From assembly GCA_021234155.1 (NCBI GenBank), contig JAJEKV010000005.1, positions 21,002,089 through 21,066,088 on the forward strand: DNA of 64,000 nt, in the 5' to 3' direction. The first letter of the stretch is position 1, and each line of letters starts with the position of its first letter. The position numbers and the translations under genes are program-made. The notes below the pieces were generated by a model, which saw only the letters and a list, made by a program, of their open reading frames with translations, made no database searches and had not been told where the DNA came from. Shown here piece after piece: positions 10,500 through 23,300 of the stretch. The stretch is from Isoetes taiwanensis. Lineage: Eukaryota > Streptophyta > Lycopodiopsida > Isoetales > Isoetaceae.

Positions 10500-11287
10500 G
10501 TGTTATGCGTAGTAGATGTGGGCTGTGTGTGCGGGCGCACTGTCGGACCAAGCTCGGCTATGGCGATCTGCTTGCTTCAAATGTAAGATCTCCCTCTTCG
10601 CTTTGCCCCTTCATCCCTAGCTCTTATTTTTCTATCAATGCTTTGATCTGCTGCCTTCGCATTAGCTCCTGCAGATGAACAGTCGCTCCTTAATGGCTTT
10701 TTAGGGCTAATAGCTTGCTTCGCAGCTTATTGTTTCCCTCTTTTAGTAATCAGCATTTTTGCGGAGTACTCTTTCCGAGCATAATGTATAATGTGGGTTT
10801 TGTGTCTCAGGCTTTTTTTGGGATTTAAATAGAGATCTGTGTTCTAGAGCTATTTAAGTAGCTGCAATGTTTAATTCGACCATTGTGGCAATTGCGGGGC
10901 ACTAGTCTATCCTTTCTTTTCTGGGCTGGATCTTTTGTGATTCGGTGATCTATGTTTGCACTCGAAATAGTTCTTATTTTTCATTTCGCATTGAAGAGTC
11001 CAGAGGTAGGTGTAGCGGAAAGGGAGTTCCCGTTTTTCTCCCTGCAAAAACTTTAGTAACTTTTCCCTCGTGTCTTCCTAGCTCAAGGTCCCTTTTATTT
11101 AGAGACCTCAAATCCCCAATGCACGTATCTCAGATGGGTTATTCGCGGTTGAGACAATCGGTTATTTGCTCTTTTAGGCAAATGAATCTGTTTTCTTAAC
11201 TTCCGGTCATGTTTTACGGTTCATCAGGTTTTGAAGAAACCAGATTATATCTGTTGTTTTGCCCTTCAATAGAGGTTGAAAACGGAC
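10500..11287 (+). promoter_or_regulatory. 5' region and leader intron of the TPX2-like gene
   Basis: A plausible first exon ends at 10582 before a good donor (GTAAGATC). The intron runs to an acceptor at 11273-11274 (AATAGAG). A small ORF start at 10560-10562 would join in frame across this intron to the main coding sequence and add twelve residues, so the leader may be coding. No TATA box was assigned. Confidence 0.45.
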
Positions 11288-13925
11288 ATGGAGACTGGAG
11301 AATGTGCACCCTCGGAAACTCCTGGATGTGGAAACTTAGAGGAAGAAATGCCATCGAAGACTGCTGTTGTTTCAGAGCAGACGTATTCTTTTGAAGCTAA
11401 TGGCTCTATCGACCTAGTGACTGACAAAGAGATGGATAAATCGGAAACGTTTGATGAGGATACTGCTCCATTGAATGACGGTGTAGCTGATCATGAACAA
11501 GGACAACCTTTGAAAACCCAAAAAAAGGATGTGGAGAAGAAACAACTCCATCCAAAGGTTAGTTCTCGTGTTCTAAATATCGGCATTTGGAATACTCCAT
11601 CATGTTTGTTTGATATTGTGTTGGTCTCGTGTAGGTAAATGAAAGATCAGCTGCTAAGAAACTGGAAACTGCTAAAAGCCCAAGGTTACCTGCTGCGGCA
11701 AAGAATGCCACCCTTTCAGGATCCCATTCAGCAAAAGGGAAAATATCAATATCAAAAACCCCAAGAACTGGTGGTCAAAAAACTCCAACTAAAGCTGAAT
11801 CCGATGCTAAGCAGAGAAGAGCTTTTGCAGACGGTTCAAACATTGAGGCAATGGAGTCATTGCAAGCAACCACGAAAAGTACTTCCAAGTCACTGTGTTT
11901 GGAGCCATCCAAATCTAATTTCACAGTGCCACAGCCCTTTGCTCTTGCAACTGACAAACGTGCATCTCTTGGTGGACGTCTTCCTTCTGCCGAGCCCCTT
12001 AGAAACTCTGCCAGGTTGAGTACATCTGGGGCAATGTCGACACGAAAGTCTCAGGTAAAACTCTTGTTTATACACGGAGCTGAACAATTGAACTGCCCTA
12101 TTGAATTAATATGAATGTTATTGGCAAAATCGAATGCTTCTGATTTAAAGATCATTCTCTTGCTAAGAGAGTACAACAAGAACTTATCTTCATTTTCTGT
12201 TGCAGGTGTCAACAAAGTCAAGTGCTAAAACAATTGCTAGTGCTGTAGCCATAGAGAATGCCAAGTAAGTAGTTTTGACATTGAATTGTATTGAGCTTTG
12301 GAGGAAGGTTGATTAAGAATGTCAATCACCTGGTCAGGTATGCTAAAGATGCAGAATCGAGGAACGGAGATAGTGAAGCAGATTCAGAATCATCTTTGTA
12401 TCCTTTTTTTCACATTAAACTTATGATTGATTAATGTATCTTGCCAAACACAGCATTTGCATTCGTATAACTTAACATTCTCAGTCGTTCCATGAAATCA
12501 AAGAATGCAAGTGGGTTCAACTTCAAATGTGATGAGCGTGCTGAGAAACGAAGAGAGGTGATATTTGGTGCTTTTATTGCAACATCTAGCCTTAACAAAG
12601 CTGAATCTCTGCATGTCTATGTTCAGTTCTATTCAAAGTTGGAGCAGAAGCACAGCGCTAAGGAAGCCGAGAAGAACCAGATTCAGGCTAAGACTCAGGT
12701 CATATTTGTTCATTGTTAAGAATTGCAGGAACCTGTTCGGAGCTATAATTTCAAGCTCGTTAACCTTCTTACAGGAGGAGTTGGAGGCTGAAATAAAGCA
12801 ACTTAGAAAAAGTCTTACATTCAAAGCTACTCCAATGCCAAGCTTTTATCAAGAGGCACCTCCCCCCAAGGCAGAACTGAAGAAGGTAATTTACTAACAA
12901 GGTTGTGATGTATTTTATATGCACACATCTAATTGTGTATAATCTATTCTTAACCTAAATGTACAATGTTTGTTATCATAGTTGTCTTGTGATCTGTCGT
13001 GTATTGTGTTTTTTCTTTTGCGCTTCTCGGATTTTGTTAAACCACTTTTGTGATGGCTTCCACTTAGATTCCACCCACTCGTGCGAGGTCTCCTAAACTC
13101 GGAAGGCGTAAAAGTGTGAGCGGAGCAGACTCTGATGAAGGCAATAATAGAGCTGAATCTGTTGAGTTGGACCACCGGACTAATGGTGGACAGAAACTTC
13201 CTGAGGTTGCAGATGAAAAAAGAGAACATGGGCATTTGAAAGAAAGTACATTGAAGAAGGTTGTCAAGCGAAGTAATGCGACAAAATTATTAGAGAAGCA
13301 TGGTGAGAAGTCAAAAGTTAAGGGTAAATGTGCTACAGCAGTTTCCACAATGGAAGACGAACATCTTGAAGTAGTTAAAGACAAGGACGATTGTTGTGAA
13401 AGGGTGCTTGCGGCTGATGTTGAGCAAGATAATAGCATTGATGGAAATTTAATCTCTTCTGATATTGTCATTGAGAGCAGCAACGTGCTGGTTACTGGTG
13501 ATCTTGACAGTAATGGGGCAAATATCAGTGGACATTTGGACGATGTCCCACTTGATGTGAAGGATGTTGAATGTGATGCTGTACATTATGCTGGTTCTCC
13601 TACTCCAGTTGATGAAAAACCCAAGGCCAAGACTGGAAGACCATCAAACAATGGTAATGCTACCAAAGAAGACTCTCAACTCAATTCCGCACGTTCTATT
13701 GTTTCGGTAGATTCAGGGAAGCCAAAGTCTTCAAAAGGTCTTCAACATTCTTCTGCTCAAGAAGCAGAAAAGGTTCCCAGAATTGCAAAAAAAGAGCGTG
13801 TCAAAGCAAGCACTCCTACCCTGAGTAGTTTGAGACGTGAAAATAGTAGAAATTCCTCAAAAGTGGCTGCTAAGGGTGCCCAAGATATAGTTCAACCATC
13901 TCCAGATGTGGCTGTTATGTCCTAG
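11288..13925 (+). CDS. TPX2/WVD2-like microtubule-associated protein
   Basis: There are eight coding exons: 11288-11557, 11635-12054, 12206-12264, 12338-12397, 12485-12557, 12627-12698, 12775-12885 and 13068-13925. All have GT-AG junctions and phases that join cleanly, for about 640 residues. Residues about 186-201 read [16 protein letters not shown]. Residues about 280-345 form the TPX2 C-terminal (KLEEK-type) helix-rich domain, with [20 protein letters not shown], then [20 protein letters not shown]. This pattern is typical of plant WAVE-DAMPENED2-like proteins, which bind and bundle cortical microtubules and influence anisotropic growth. The rest is Ser/Lys-rich and probably disordered, including a 285-residue tail encoded by the last exon. 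An in-frame ATG at 10560 could extend the N-terminus. No disabling change was seen. Confidence 0.9.
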
Positions 13926-15159
13926 AATGATCAAAATGTTGCTTTATGTCTAAGAATGATCAACCGCCGTTCCTGCCAATGTACGGATAAATTATATTCC
14001 TATGGTTGCTTTGGTTTCATTTCCAGCGCAGTCCATTGCTATTCCTAGGTACCAGCAAGAACAAATTAATGCATTAAATAAGCTAGGCAAATGGCCAGCT
14101 TTGTAGATTTTCTGGATCCTAGAGCCTGCAGTTTAGCATATTTGTAAGTTGGCTGGTGCGATGCACCTTTGATGCTAGTATCACTCCGTGATTTATTTGA
14201 TGCTTTGAATTAGCACTGTAAATAAAGAGGTTAAGATCGGAAAAGTTAAAATGTGCAGCAGAAATGCTCGCTTCAGAGTGTTTTTCCAGTACCAAATTCT
14301 GTTGAACTTTTGTTAAAATTAGGATCACTTACAGACTTTAAATTGTGATACAAGAGGTCAATTGCGAAGATATCTTAATTCTTCTGTGATTTGTTTTTTC
14401 ATCGTAAATTTTCGTTAGATGTCTGCAATTCCTTCAGTACATAATGCATGCGAAAGATCTGCAGAGCAAGTCTACCGAAAGCATACAGGTATTACCATGA
14501 GATATAAATATCACAAAGAAGGGTTACGGAGTGCTTTTAGATATGTTCATATTAGCCAGAGCAGTATTGATGCCATGTGTAACATTCATACACTTGCGAT
14601 AATTCCATATAATTGCTTCAATGCATCTTTTCTTTTCTTTGGTGTGCTAGCCAGAGCGATCCACCCTTCTGGTTTGTTCGTTAGCACTAGGGTGAAGTGA
14701 TAACATTTGGTGTATTAGAGCCACGTAGGGACCACGTAGGTTGAGGTAATGGCACATTTCTATGCTGTTAAGATCACCCAAAAAATACTTCGGCCAATTT
14801 TAAGGCGGTGCATTTGCATTCAATCGTGTGGCACATTTGCAATTAGCAGGGACGAATAATTCGTAGGAAGAACAAAAAAATTTTCAACACCTTTATAGCA
14901 GGATGAAGCTCCAATATCAAGCATAATGACATGGGGTTCCACGGAGATTTAATATGGATGTATGAATGACCATTCCTAAAACCATAGATCATACATCTAA
15001 AACAATTGAATGTGCACGCATGCACGCACACACACACGCACAAACAATCCAATAGGAAAAAAATCACTTTAACTTGACGGTTGTATTGGTCAAAGCGGTT
15101 TAATTAGGGCACAAGTCCCATTTAATTGAAGTGGATCACAACTTTGTGGTTGGAATAGA
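13926..15159. other. 3' flank of the TPX2-like gene, no further gene
   Basis: The 3' UTR presumably occupies the first few hundred bases. No other gene was recognised. A short CA-rich microsatellite (ACACACACACGCAC) lies near 15028-15042. Confidence 0.4.
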
Positions 15160-15230
15160 ATAGAAATAGAATAGATTTTTTAGCGTCCACGGAGACCGAT
15201 TGGCCGTCATACAGTAAAGTGGAACTTATG
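15160..15230 (-). mobile_element. 3' end of a LINE with pentanucleotide tail
   Basis: The + strand shows GAATAGAATAGAAATAGAATAG followed by TTTTTTAGCGTCCACGGAGACC. The same arrangement occurs at 46439-46490. There it ends a minus-strand LINE whose ORF2 C-terminus is preserved. The tail therefore reads (CTATT)n on the minus strand. Only the terminal piece is present here. Confidence 0.6.
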
Positions 15231-15344
15231 CAGAAATAAGTAAGTTTTGTATTGAACCACTGTTAGTTTTTTTCATGATACAATAAGAACTTGTTCAAGA
15301 TATCTTTCACATTAGCTACAAGGAACGTGTTGAGAAGAGGGATA

Positions 15345-15490
15345 TGGTCAAAGGTGATGGGGAATTGGGCAAAGGGGGCAAAGGGGTCAAAGGAGATGGG
15401 GCAAGGGGACCTTCAAAAAGGCAAAGGGGCAAAGGTGGAGAAGGAGGGACAAAAAAGCAACAGTGAAGGGGGAAAGGCAAAGTGGTAAAG
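15345..15490. repeat. Purine-rich GGCAAAGG-type repeat
   Basis: Repeated GGCAAAGGGG and GGTCAAAGG units alternate with G-runs for about 140 bp. It is low-complexity, with almost no C or T on the + strand. It resembles a degenerate minisatellite. Confidence 0.6.
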
Positions 15491-18180
15491 GATCCCCAAA
15501 AATTCGTCCCTTAATTCCCCATGTCCAAGGGTCGAAATTTTGTAAAGATAATGTAAAACTTGGCAAATTAGAGGTGTTTTTCTCAAAAATTCGATAAGTA
15601 TAAACAAAGGACAACATTTTTAATGGTTTATGCAAAATCTAAATTCGAGGCCCGGGTTATGTCTAGACAAGGCGATTCACGAAGAAACCATTGGTAATTT
15701 AAGAGAAGTAACATCAAATTATTAATAATTATTAATATAACATTAATAATTAATATATTTATTAATGTATATGCACTAATAAATATTTTTAAATAATAAT
15801 ATATTAAATAGAATTAACTAGACAATGATTTTTTTTTTAGCCTAGGTGCCGAGAATGGACACTGAATTAAAACTTCACCACTTTTAAGAGCCAATTTCCA
15901 TGAGAGCAAATTTTTCTCTTGACTTTCCTCATGTACTGGTATTGTTGTTCCCATGCTTGAAATTCCTGGCTTGGGTGCTCAGGTGGCCCAGAAATTTGCC
16001 CCAAACTTCAAAAGGGTGGGAATCCCTTTTGGCTGTTCTTGCTCAAAGAACTTCTAATTTTTTTTATGAGGAGTAATTTCTTCTATGCTACCTTAAGCAA
16101 CCATAGACATGACTACTCTGGCCTCCTTCCTAGCTCTTCAAGTTGTTCATTATATTCTGCAACTAGAGGCTACCATTGTTGTCAAAAACCTAACAAAGCA
16201 ATTTTTAGGCTCTCATTTCTATCATGCCTAATAGTAGTCTTTACTTGCTTTCATGTTCTGGTGCTTTTAATATCATTTCCTTAGACCAGAATATTCTGCT
16301 ACCAGTCTAAGGTTGCTAGCAACAATGACTGCCGTTACATCAAAGTTCTTAATCCAATCAATTTTTCAGGCTTGACAACCCCAGGTATGCCTATGTTATT
16401 TGTCAGCTATTTCCCAACTTAATTTGTGCAGGTAGAATTGCCGGCAAGGTATTTGCTGAAGCGTTGAATACTTGGTGGCATACTGAAGCAAGGTTTCAAG
16501 GGCCAAATTTATGAAATCTTCAACTAATTGCCTCCAGAAATACAACAAGACCCTGCATTGTTTTTCTTAACCAGATTCTAGTAACAATGGTAACAATATT
16601 CTACTCCATTTTTCTAATTTTCTTGTTTTCCATTTTTTGTTTGCTATGGACTTTAGTTCCTTCAATAACCTACTGCATGTCCCTTATGATAGCAACTTTA
16701 GCAGAGTCTGTATCTGACTTAGTTTATGTACCCATTTTTGGTAATAGCCTAGGTACCTCAATTTTATTTTGCCTTTCAAGAGCTATTGGTGATAGGCTAA
16801 CCAGGAAGCTAGTTATAAGTTTCAATGCGCCATAAATTCTTTAGGAAATTGTGCTGCTAGCTTAATAAGCTAGACAATAAAAGTATATGCTATAATATTC
16901 AGCCAGGTAAGAATACTATCTTCGTTAGGATATTATCTTTGTTCTTGGTATAACATTGCTTTAAGATTCAATGTATCTGTCTTGGACCGAAGTGTTAATA
17001 CAGTGAGGCTACATAATGCCACAAAGAAACACGGCATTAGGCAACGTACTGATATTATATGCCCAACCACAGGCTTTAGGATTTGAACTGATCGATAGAT
17101 GTGAGAAATTCTTAAATGTGAGAAATTCTTGTTACTACTGAAATCTATGGGAGGAACCAAAAGAAGCTTCAACTGCACCATTCATTTTACCATCCATGCC
17201 AATATTCCATAACCCTATAAGATTCTTTTGAACCACCACATCATCAACCAAGAAAAGGCTCAGCTTCTATATGCAGAAAGATAAAAATGGTCCAACATAG
17301 AAAGATACTTGGTTTTCAAACTCTCATGTTAGTTGTACCTTTGGCCACATTTTCCATCTTATTCTCAAAATAAAAATGAATCTAGAATGATGAAATAAGC
17401 TTTTCATAAAAAAAAAAAAAAAAAGGTTTAGTCTTGCAAACTCTCATGTTATTGTACCTTTGAAACTTGTAGTTTTCCATCTTATTCTCAAAATAGAAAA
17501 TCAAATCTCTCGAGAACTTGTCGCATATATGATGCAAAGCTAGGAAACTTGTAGTCTTGCATAGCTTTCAACCCATATGTGCTTTCTGTGGTGCACTCAA
17601 CCTGAAACCAAACTTGTAATGCCCTCATCTTGTCACATGTTTCTGTGGTTCTTGGCATGTTTCACACTAGAGTTCACCACCATAGATGCATCAATGACAT
17701 TATCAGAAAAGATAGCATATTGGTATAGATTGGGATCTTCCAATTCAGATGCATCATTTCGATACTCATACTTTTCAAGATGAGCCTTTAACTTATGAAT
17801 CTTTTACGACTATCTATAGTTCTTTAGCATCCAATATTTGCTGTCTAGTTGTCTTTAATATTTATCTCAGATCATTCTCAAAGAGCCTAATAGTCTCTAG
17901 ATCTACCATAGTATTGACTAGCATTGCCCTATTTTCTAGCTTAGCTATAATTTCTATGTAGTTTCTCCCTTGATCTTTGAAAACACTTTTTTTTTTTTTT
18001 TTGTCATATCCAGCTTACTCAACAAGATCTGCAGAGTAAAACAGTAAAACGAATTTTATGATGCCCATGTAACTTCTAGTAGCCTTGGTTATGAACATAC
18101 GTGAATAATGGTATAATCTCCTAGGAAAACTGAAATGCTGCACAAAGAAGGTACTCATAGATGCACAATCATGCATCTTT
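15491..18180. other. AT-rich spacer
   Basis: The part at 15700-15830 is a dense TTAATAATTATTAATAT low-complexity block. The rest holds short frames without similarity, one poly(A) run near 17408-17425 and a poly(T) run near 17989-18003, which may be relics of retroposon tails. Confidence 0.4.
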
Positions 18181-18312
18181 CACACATTATTAGTTTAACC
18201 TCTAGACCACATCTACAAAATAGTTGCAAGGGCAACCTACAATGTTCACACATTATTAGTTTAACCTCTAGACCACATCTACAAAATAGTTGCAAGGGCA
18301 ACCTACAATGTG
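18181..18312. repeat. 66-bp tandem duplication
   Basis: The unit starting CACACATTATTAGTTTAACC at 18181 repeats almost exactly at 18247 and ends with GGCAACCTACAATGT. The near-identity suggests a recent duplication. Confidence 0.85.
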
Positions 18313-18821
18313 TTAGCGTTAGACTTTATTAATAACACTCAACAACATTACGTGATACAATGCAGAGACATGAACCAGTGGACAAGCTGATCCAATTGAG
18401 CAAAGTGGAGCTATGTAGCATAACAAATTTGAAGAGCAAGCCGAGTTTGGAAACTTAAGAAGAAAGCAAGCATTTGAGATTTCAGCTGTGATTCCTACAT
18501 TAAACTAAAAGCCAACACTCATTTCAGATCTGCGTGTTGATTGGACCTGTTATACCATTAGTGGGGCTTATATCACCCTGAATTAAAAAAACATATTTTG
18601 ATTATTAAATATGCATCATCTCATTTAACTTCATTTTTTTCTTTGAGACATAATATCAAAAGTTCTTATTTGACTTTTGAAATAATATCTATCTTATCAG
18701 TTCGTTTAACTTCTTTAACTTCTCTGTATCCGACTCTTGAAAGTTTCAAGGTTTATGTAATGGACAAAAGTATGTATATGCATTTCTATGTGTGGATGTT
18801 GGTGAGAGAATCAAACCTCAA

Positions 18822-18893
18822 GACATACGACAACAAAAGATTAGCATGGCCCCTCTGCAAGGATGCCATGCATAGATTAAGAAGTGGTCCAAA
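18822..18893 (+). pseudogene. U6 spliceosomal RNA pseudogene
   Basis: The segment AGATTAGCATGGCCCCT..GCAAGGATG, then TGCATAGATTAAGAAGTGGTCCAAA, matches the central and 3' part of U6 snRNA. It has several substitutions and a degenerate start (GACATACGACAAC). The usual 5' hairpin (GTCCCTTCGGGGAC) and the poly(T) terminator are missing. It is therefore most likely a retroposed or truncated copy, not a functional gene. Confidence 0.8.
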
Positions 18894-20279
18894 CCATGTC
18901 CTTAGCATATTGCACTAGTATATTTAAATTACCGAAAAGCCAAAATGATGTTATTATAATATACACGTGGCTAGAATGATAAAATAGATTGGGCCCAAGC
19001 ATCTGCACTAAGAAGCATATTTGATGGATACCAATGGCCATCACTTTCCCCACCAGCAATTGTCCTCATCCAAGGATTTCTCGCATGCATATGGGTAATT
19101 TTTCTTCTGCCTCAATTTTGTAGTTGTTGATCAGATCTGTTGCCTCAAAAATAGTGCAACAGATCATGCAACTTATGCGTTGGAAACCATTCTGTTGCAA
19201 ATCTGACTAAAACATAGCTCTCGACTTGCAATGTTATTAAACCGTGAGACGTAACAGAATGGCAATTCAAAAGTGAATATGTGGCTTTTCGGGGATTTTC
19301 AAAAATATTAATAGCATATTGCTAATTTCCCCTTCTTCAAAATTCATGCCAATAGCATTAAAAGCTTTTTGCCATTTGCTTATATCTGGAGTGTGCCTCT
19401 AACCAGCCGCTTCCATTTAGTTAATATGCTTGTCCCAAGTAATATAATTTAACTGCCACTTAAATTCATCTTGCCCATCAGTATCTGGCAAGAGATATTC
19501 CATAACGCCATTAAATGAGCAGAAAGATCCCATGTCTCAAAAGAAGACCATAGACAAGTGGAGCTAAAAACACTCAGCACTGTGAAGAGAAGAAACGTGA
19601 AACTTTAAGATGGATACAAAGCAATAAGTGGATTCATTCTATACCTCCTATAGGAGGTGGAGACACTCATGATTATGGCATGGAATCTCCCATCTAGATA
19701 AGAGATAAATTTGCTACCACGTAAGCTTAACTATACAATGCACTTTTCTTGCCTAACTGATAAGCTTCAATAATGCTTACATGAAGGTCAGAAAAATTTG
19801 TAGCTGCTTCTTGAATTCAAAGCACCATTTTCCTGTGCCTTACAGCATCTTTTCTCATATTCGCCTTCATGTTGTGAGAGGCTTGAATCCTTTGTCAGGC
19901 TCAGCTCTCCTGAAACGCATTTTCATTTGAGGCACCCCACGGATGAGTTAGTTCTACAACGTAAATGCTTGTCTGAGGCTAAACTAATATCAGATGGAGG
20001 CTAACCACAGTAAACTAGAGAGCTGTCAGATTAGGTGTCTGTTACAAACTCAAAACATAACAGCTTTACTTTCTCCAATATGATCAACCAAGCCAATATA
20101 TTTATCGATATTATGTACAAGTAACTGAATGAAGAATATAATCTGAACTTCTGGCTTCTCCAAGTTCTCACAATACCTCAGGCTTAATGTTACACAAGCA
20201 ACCTAGATTCACAGCAATACCCTTTCCTTCTAGATTGCATTTCGAATTTACTCAATTTGTGTGGATTTGTCCAACAATT
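18894..20279. other. Spacer without recognised gene
   Basis: No coherent coding frame was found. The part nearest 20280 is probably the 3' UTR of the minus-strand TMEM50-like gene. Confidence 0.4.
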
Positions 20280-21256
20280 TCAATCCAGTGATCGAGATGT
20301 CCAATAAATCAAACCACTGCAAGAGATAGCAAGAACATTTGTCACGTTCTGTTCTCTTCAACAATCTGACACAAATAAAACAAGACAATCCTTCTTTGGA
20401 CTTGTCAAAGACATACACTGACTAATTTGAGAAGATCTACCATAAAATAACTTGAATAAACCCAGTGCTCGGCAGATCTTGGCAGTATACGAGCACTTCA
20501 AGCTTTGACTCTGAAGAATTTAAACAATAATAATATCTTTGCTAAATTGTACTTGATACATACCTTACAAGAACAAAGAAACATTGCAAGACCCCAGCAA
20601 CTCCTGTCCAGGTGGAAGGTCCTGTTGGAACCAGTGCATCTTGGAGAAGAAAGCCTACTGACCCAGCAAGTGATACAAATGCAATGACATACGCGAGAAA
20701 TAACCACATTCGGGTGCTGAACACAAAATAAGGAATTGTCAAGTATCTTATAAACAAGATGGAAAAATTACTACATATATGGCTCAGAACACATGTATGA
20801 CTAATTCTAAGCTTATTACAGATCATACCATGAAATAGTGAAATGATCTAAGTAGGATCCAGATGCACTTTAGATTGATAAAGAAACTTAAGCCAAGATA
20901 TAGAAAACTTAACGAATTATCAACATTATTTACATCAAGTCTGTTCAAACATTATTTGCAGGCAAGTTTCCATACCCACAACCCTCATCGTCAAAGGGAG
21001 AATAATCCTGAATCTCGTCTCGTCGAATGCAATTAAACATCAATGCGGAAAACGAGGCAAAGATTCCTGCCAATCCCAGACTCAGTATTTAGAAAGCAAG
21101 ACAAAATACTGGAAATTGCGTACCGGGGAGATAGTGAAGGAAAGAAACAGTGACGAGACTACAGACAACAGCGTCCACCCAGAACCACCAGGCTGCACCA
21201 AATACAGCTCCCGACAAGCCAGGTCCGATCGCAACCCATATCTCCTCTCGACCCAT
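20280..21256 (-). CDS. TMEM50-like small membrane protein
   Basis: There are four coding exons, in order of translation: 21256-21124, 21066-20976, 20716-20564 and 20316-20280. The junctions are GT-AG and the total is 414 nt (137 residues plus stop), close to the usual length of plant TMEM50 homologues. It begins MGREEIWVAIGPG. Four hydrophobic helices are apparent: GAVFGAAWWFWVDAVV, a helix around FASFSALMFNC, WLFLAYVIAFVSLAGSVGFLL, and VLQCFFVLVSGLIYW. The C-terminus is short and polar. TMEM50 proteins are small ER/secretory-pathway membrane proteins of poorly known role. All junction phases agree and no stop is present. It is transcribed away from the region holding the methyltransferase pseudogene. 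Confidence 0.9.
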
Positions 21257-21720
21257 GTTTGCTAGGCGCCCGTCTTCGGGTATAGGGCGGCCAATAAGAA
21301 ATGAAAGAAGAGAAGAGCAACCAAAATAGTTCGAAGCACGTTTCATTATTGTCCGAATCTTTAAAAATATTTTCATACATTTATGAAAATGCACTTGTTT
21401 TAAGAGTTTTTTTTAGCACACCAGCCCTACCGGGCCTACAGCCTTTCCTCAATTTCTAGCCTATCCACGTGTAATTTCCATGTATCAAAATCTGATGTGG
21501 GTTATTTTGCACCGTCAGATCTCTATTTTTGCAAATCTAAGGCCAGGGAAATTAGAAAATCGGCCAAAAATAGGTACGGAGATGGAAAGGGTCAGGAATA
21601 ACTTCTTTTTGCGTCGGGATTCTGCTATTGACTTCATTTTTTATGCCCTCCATCGGACTTTGTGAAGAAGACGACACCGGATTAGCGAAGCAAAGAAAGA
21701 ACTTTTCTTGTCATTTTGTA
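21257..21720. promoter_or_regulatory. Upstream region of the TMEM50-like gene
   Basis: This stretch lies between the minus-strand start codon and weak plus-strand frames beginning near 21716. It probably holds the TMEM50-like promoter and 5' UTR. No specific motif was assigned. Confidence 0.35.
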
Positions 21721-22770
21721 CTATGATCCTCGAGTCCGGCACCAGATTTGCAAAGCAGAGGAAGATTTTCCTGGTCATTCTCTACCCTCTATCCTTGAGT
21801 TTTCTCTGTCTAGTCCGTTGATCTCTTCACTATCTGCTACGGAAGCTTATCCTAGATATGCTTGCCAGTCTGATAACGCTTGGAGCGGCGATGGCTATAC
21901 ATTTGCAGTTGTTGTTGTGCCCTTTTTATTTTTTAATGGTCATTCTTGGCAACTGGCTTGCCGTTGTTTTGAGCTATGGTTCTGATGGATTGGATTTCAT
22001 CTGACCTATTTGTGGGTTTTCTTTTTTTCTCTCTATTTGGCTTGGTTTTACCCGATTCAACATCACAGATTCTTTGATGCCGATGGTGGTAGTCGTTGCT
22101 TTGTTTTCCTTTGAAAGGAGTAACATTTCAGGACCGGATGACTTAAAAGTGCAGAGGCTCTATTTCTTGTAAGTATAATCAATTCTTAGACTTCATTGCT
22201 AGCTCATATTAACCATAAAGTTTTGTTTGTTACTGGAAATAAGAACTTGTACTGGTACTGAGGATCTCATATTCTTTAGCAGGCGAGGTGTATTATATAC
22301 TAAAGGAATCAAAAGACATTGAGTTGGCAATTTCAACTATGGGTAAATAGTACCCTAAATACTTGGTTTTTGGAAGCAGTGCCTGTATTTAGCACTTCTG
22401 ATGTAATAATTAACTATCGCAGGTCATGCGGATGTTGTGAGATTGAAAGAACTAGCTAATACTGGCTTTCTGCTACTTTGTGAAGCTTCTGATACACCTT
22501 TGTTTGGCCCAACATAATGGAGAATTTCATTGAGCTGTGATAGTTTTATGAAGTTTTTAGTTTCTTGCTGTTTGATGTTAAATGGAACAATCTTTCTTAA
22601 ATAGTCACATAACATTTTGCGTCTTCAAGTTTACATGTAATGAAGTTACTTTTGTCGCTGCATTTGAAGATTGCATTTTGGCTTGTGGTTTTGTTTGTTT
22701 GTGTGCTTGGTTTTCTCTCCTTGGAGTCAGGGTTTCAGTGCCTTTTTGATATTTAATCATGTACTTGCAG

Positions 22771-23300
22771 GTTCGTTGCATAATTCGGAATATAGTACGT
22801 GATTGGGCCAAAGTGGTGACATGCTATTTTGCTTCTATTCTCTTGTTTTTCGTCTGCTTGTTTGATTCCTGTCCAATGGTGATAAGCTGGTGCAGGGGGC
22901 TTTTGAGCGTGAGAAATGTTACAATCCCATTTTGGAAGAGCTTGAGCTTTGGTTTCCAGTGTGAGACACTGAGAGGTAAGATGGATTTTCTACTAACATT
23001 TATAAGCAGAGCCTGCATATTTGGAAATTTTTGTTATTTTATTTTTTTGTGATGTATATGTCATCAATTTGTTTTTTTCTCCGTTCTATGCAGGAGACCC
23101 ACTTGCCTAGTCCCTGGAGCTGGTTTAGGCCGTCTGGCATGTGAGATATCACGTTTAGGTAGGAACATTATGTTTTGTTAGCCACCTATAAAAGATGGCA
23201 CTTGTTAAAAGTAATTGTTCCTATGTTCCAGGTTTCGTAAGCCAAGGCAATAGTTTTCATACTATATGCTGATTTGTTCAAGTTTTATTCTTAATTTGTA
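22771..23300 (+). pseudogene. Carnosine N-methyltransferase-like (N2227 family) pseudogene fragment
   Basis: Exon-like pieces at 22771-22812, 22896-22975, 23094-23158 and 23232-about 23298 have matching GT-AG borders. They encode RCIIRNIVRDWA, then GAFEREKCYNPILEELELWF, then RPTCLVPGAGLGRLACEISR, then FVSQGN. This is the conserved core of eukaryotic carnosine N-methyltransferase, including the PGAGLGRLA SAM-binding loop. A TGA at 22962-22964 interrupts the second piece. The last piece is one base short after AAT, so the expected YYM...CSSFILN reads in another frame. No clear N-terminal or C-terminal exons were seen. It is a decayed duplicate of a host methyltransferase. Confidence 0.75.

Noticed and set aside
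18822-18893. Functional U6 gene
   Set aside because: 5' hairpin and T-run terminator are absent and the conserved region has several changes.
22962-22964. Selenocysteine TGA in the methyltransferase-like gene
   Set aside because: Land plants are not known to use selenocysteine, and a second frameshift nearby shows simple decay.
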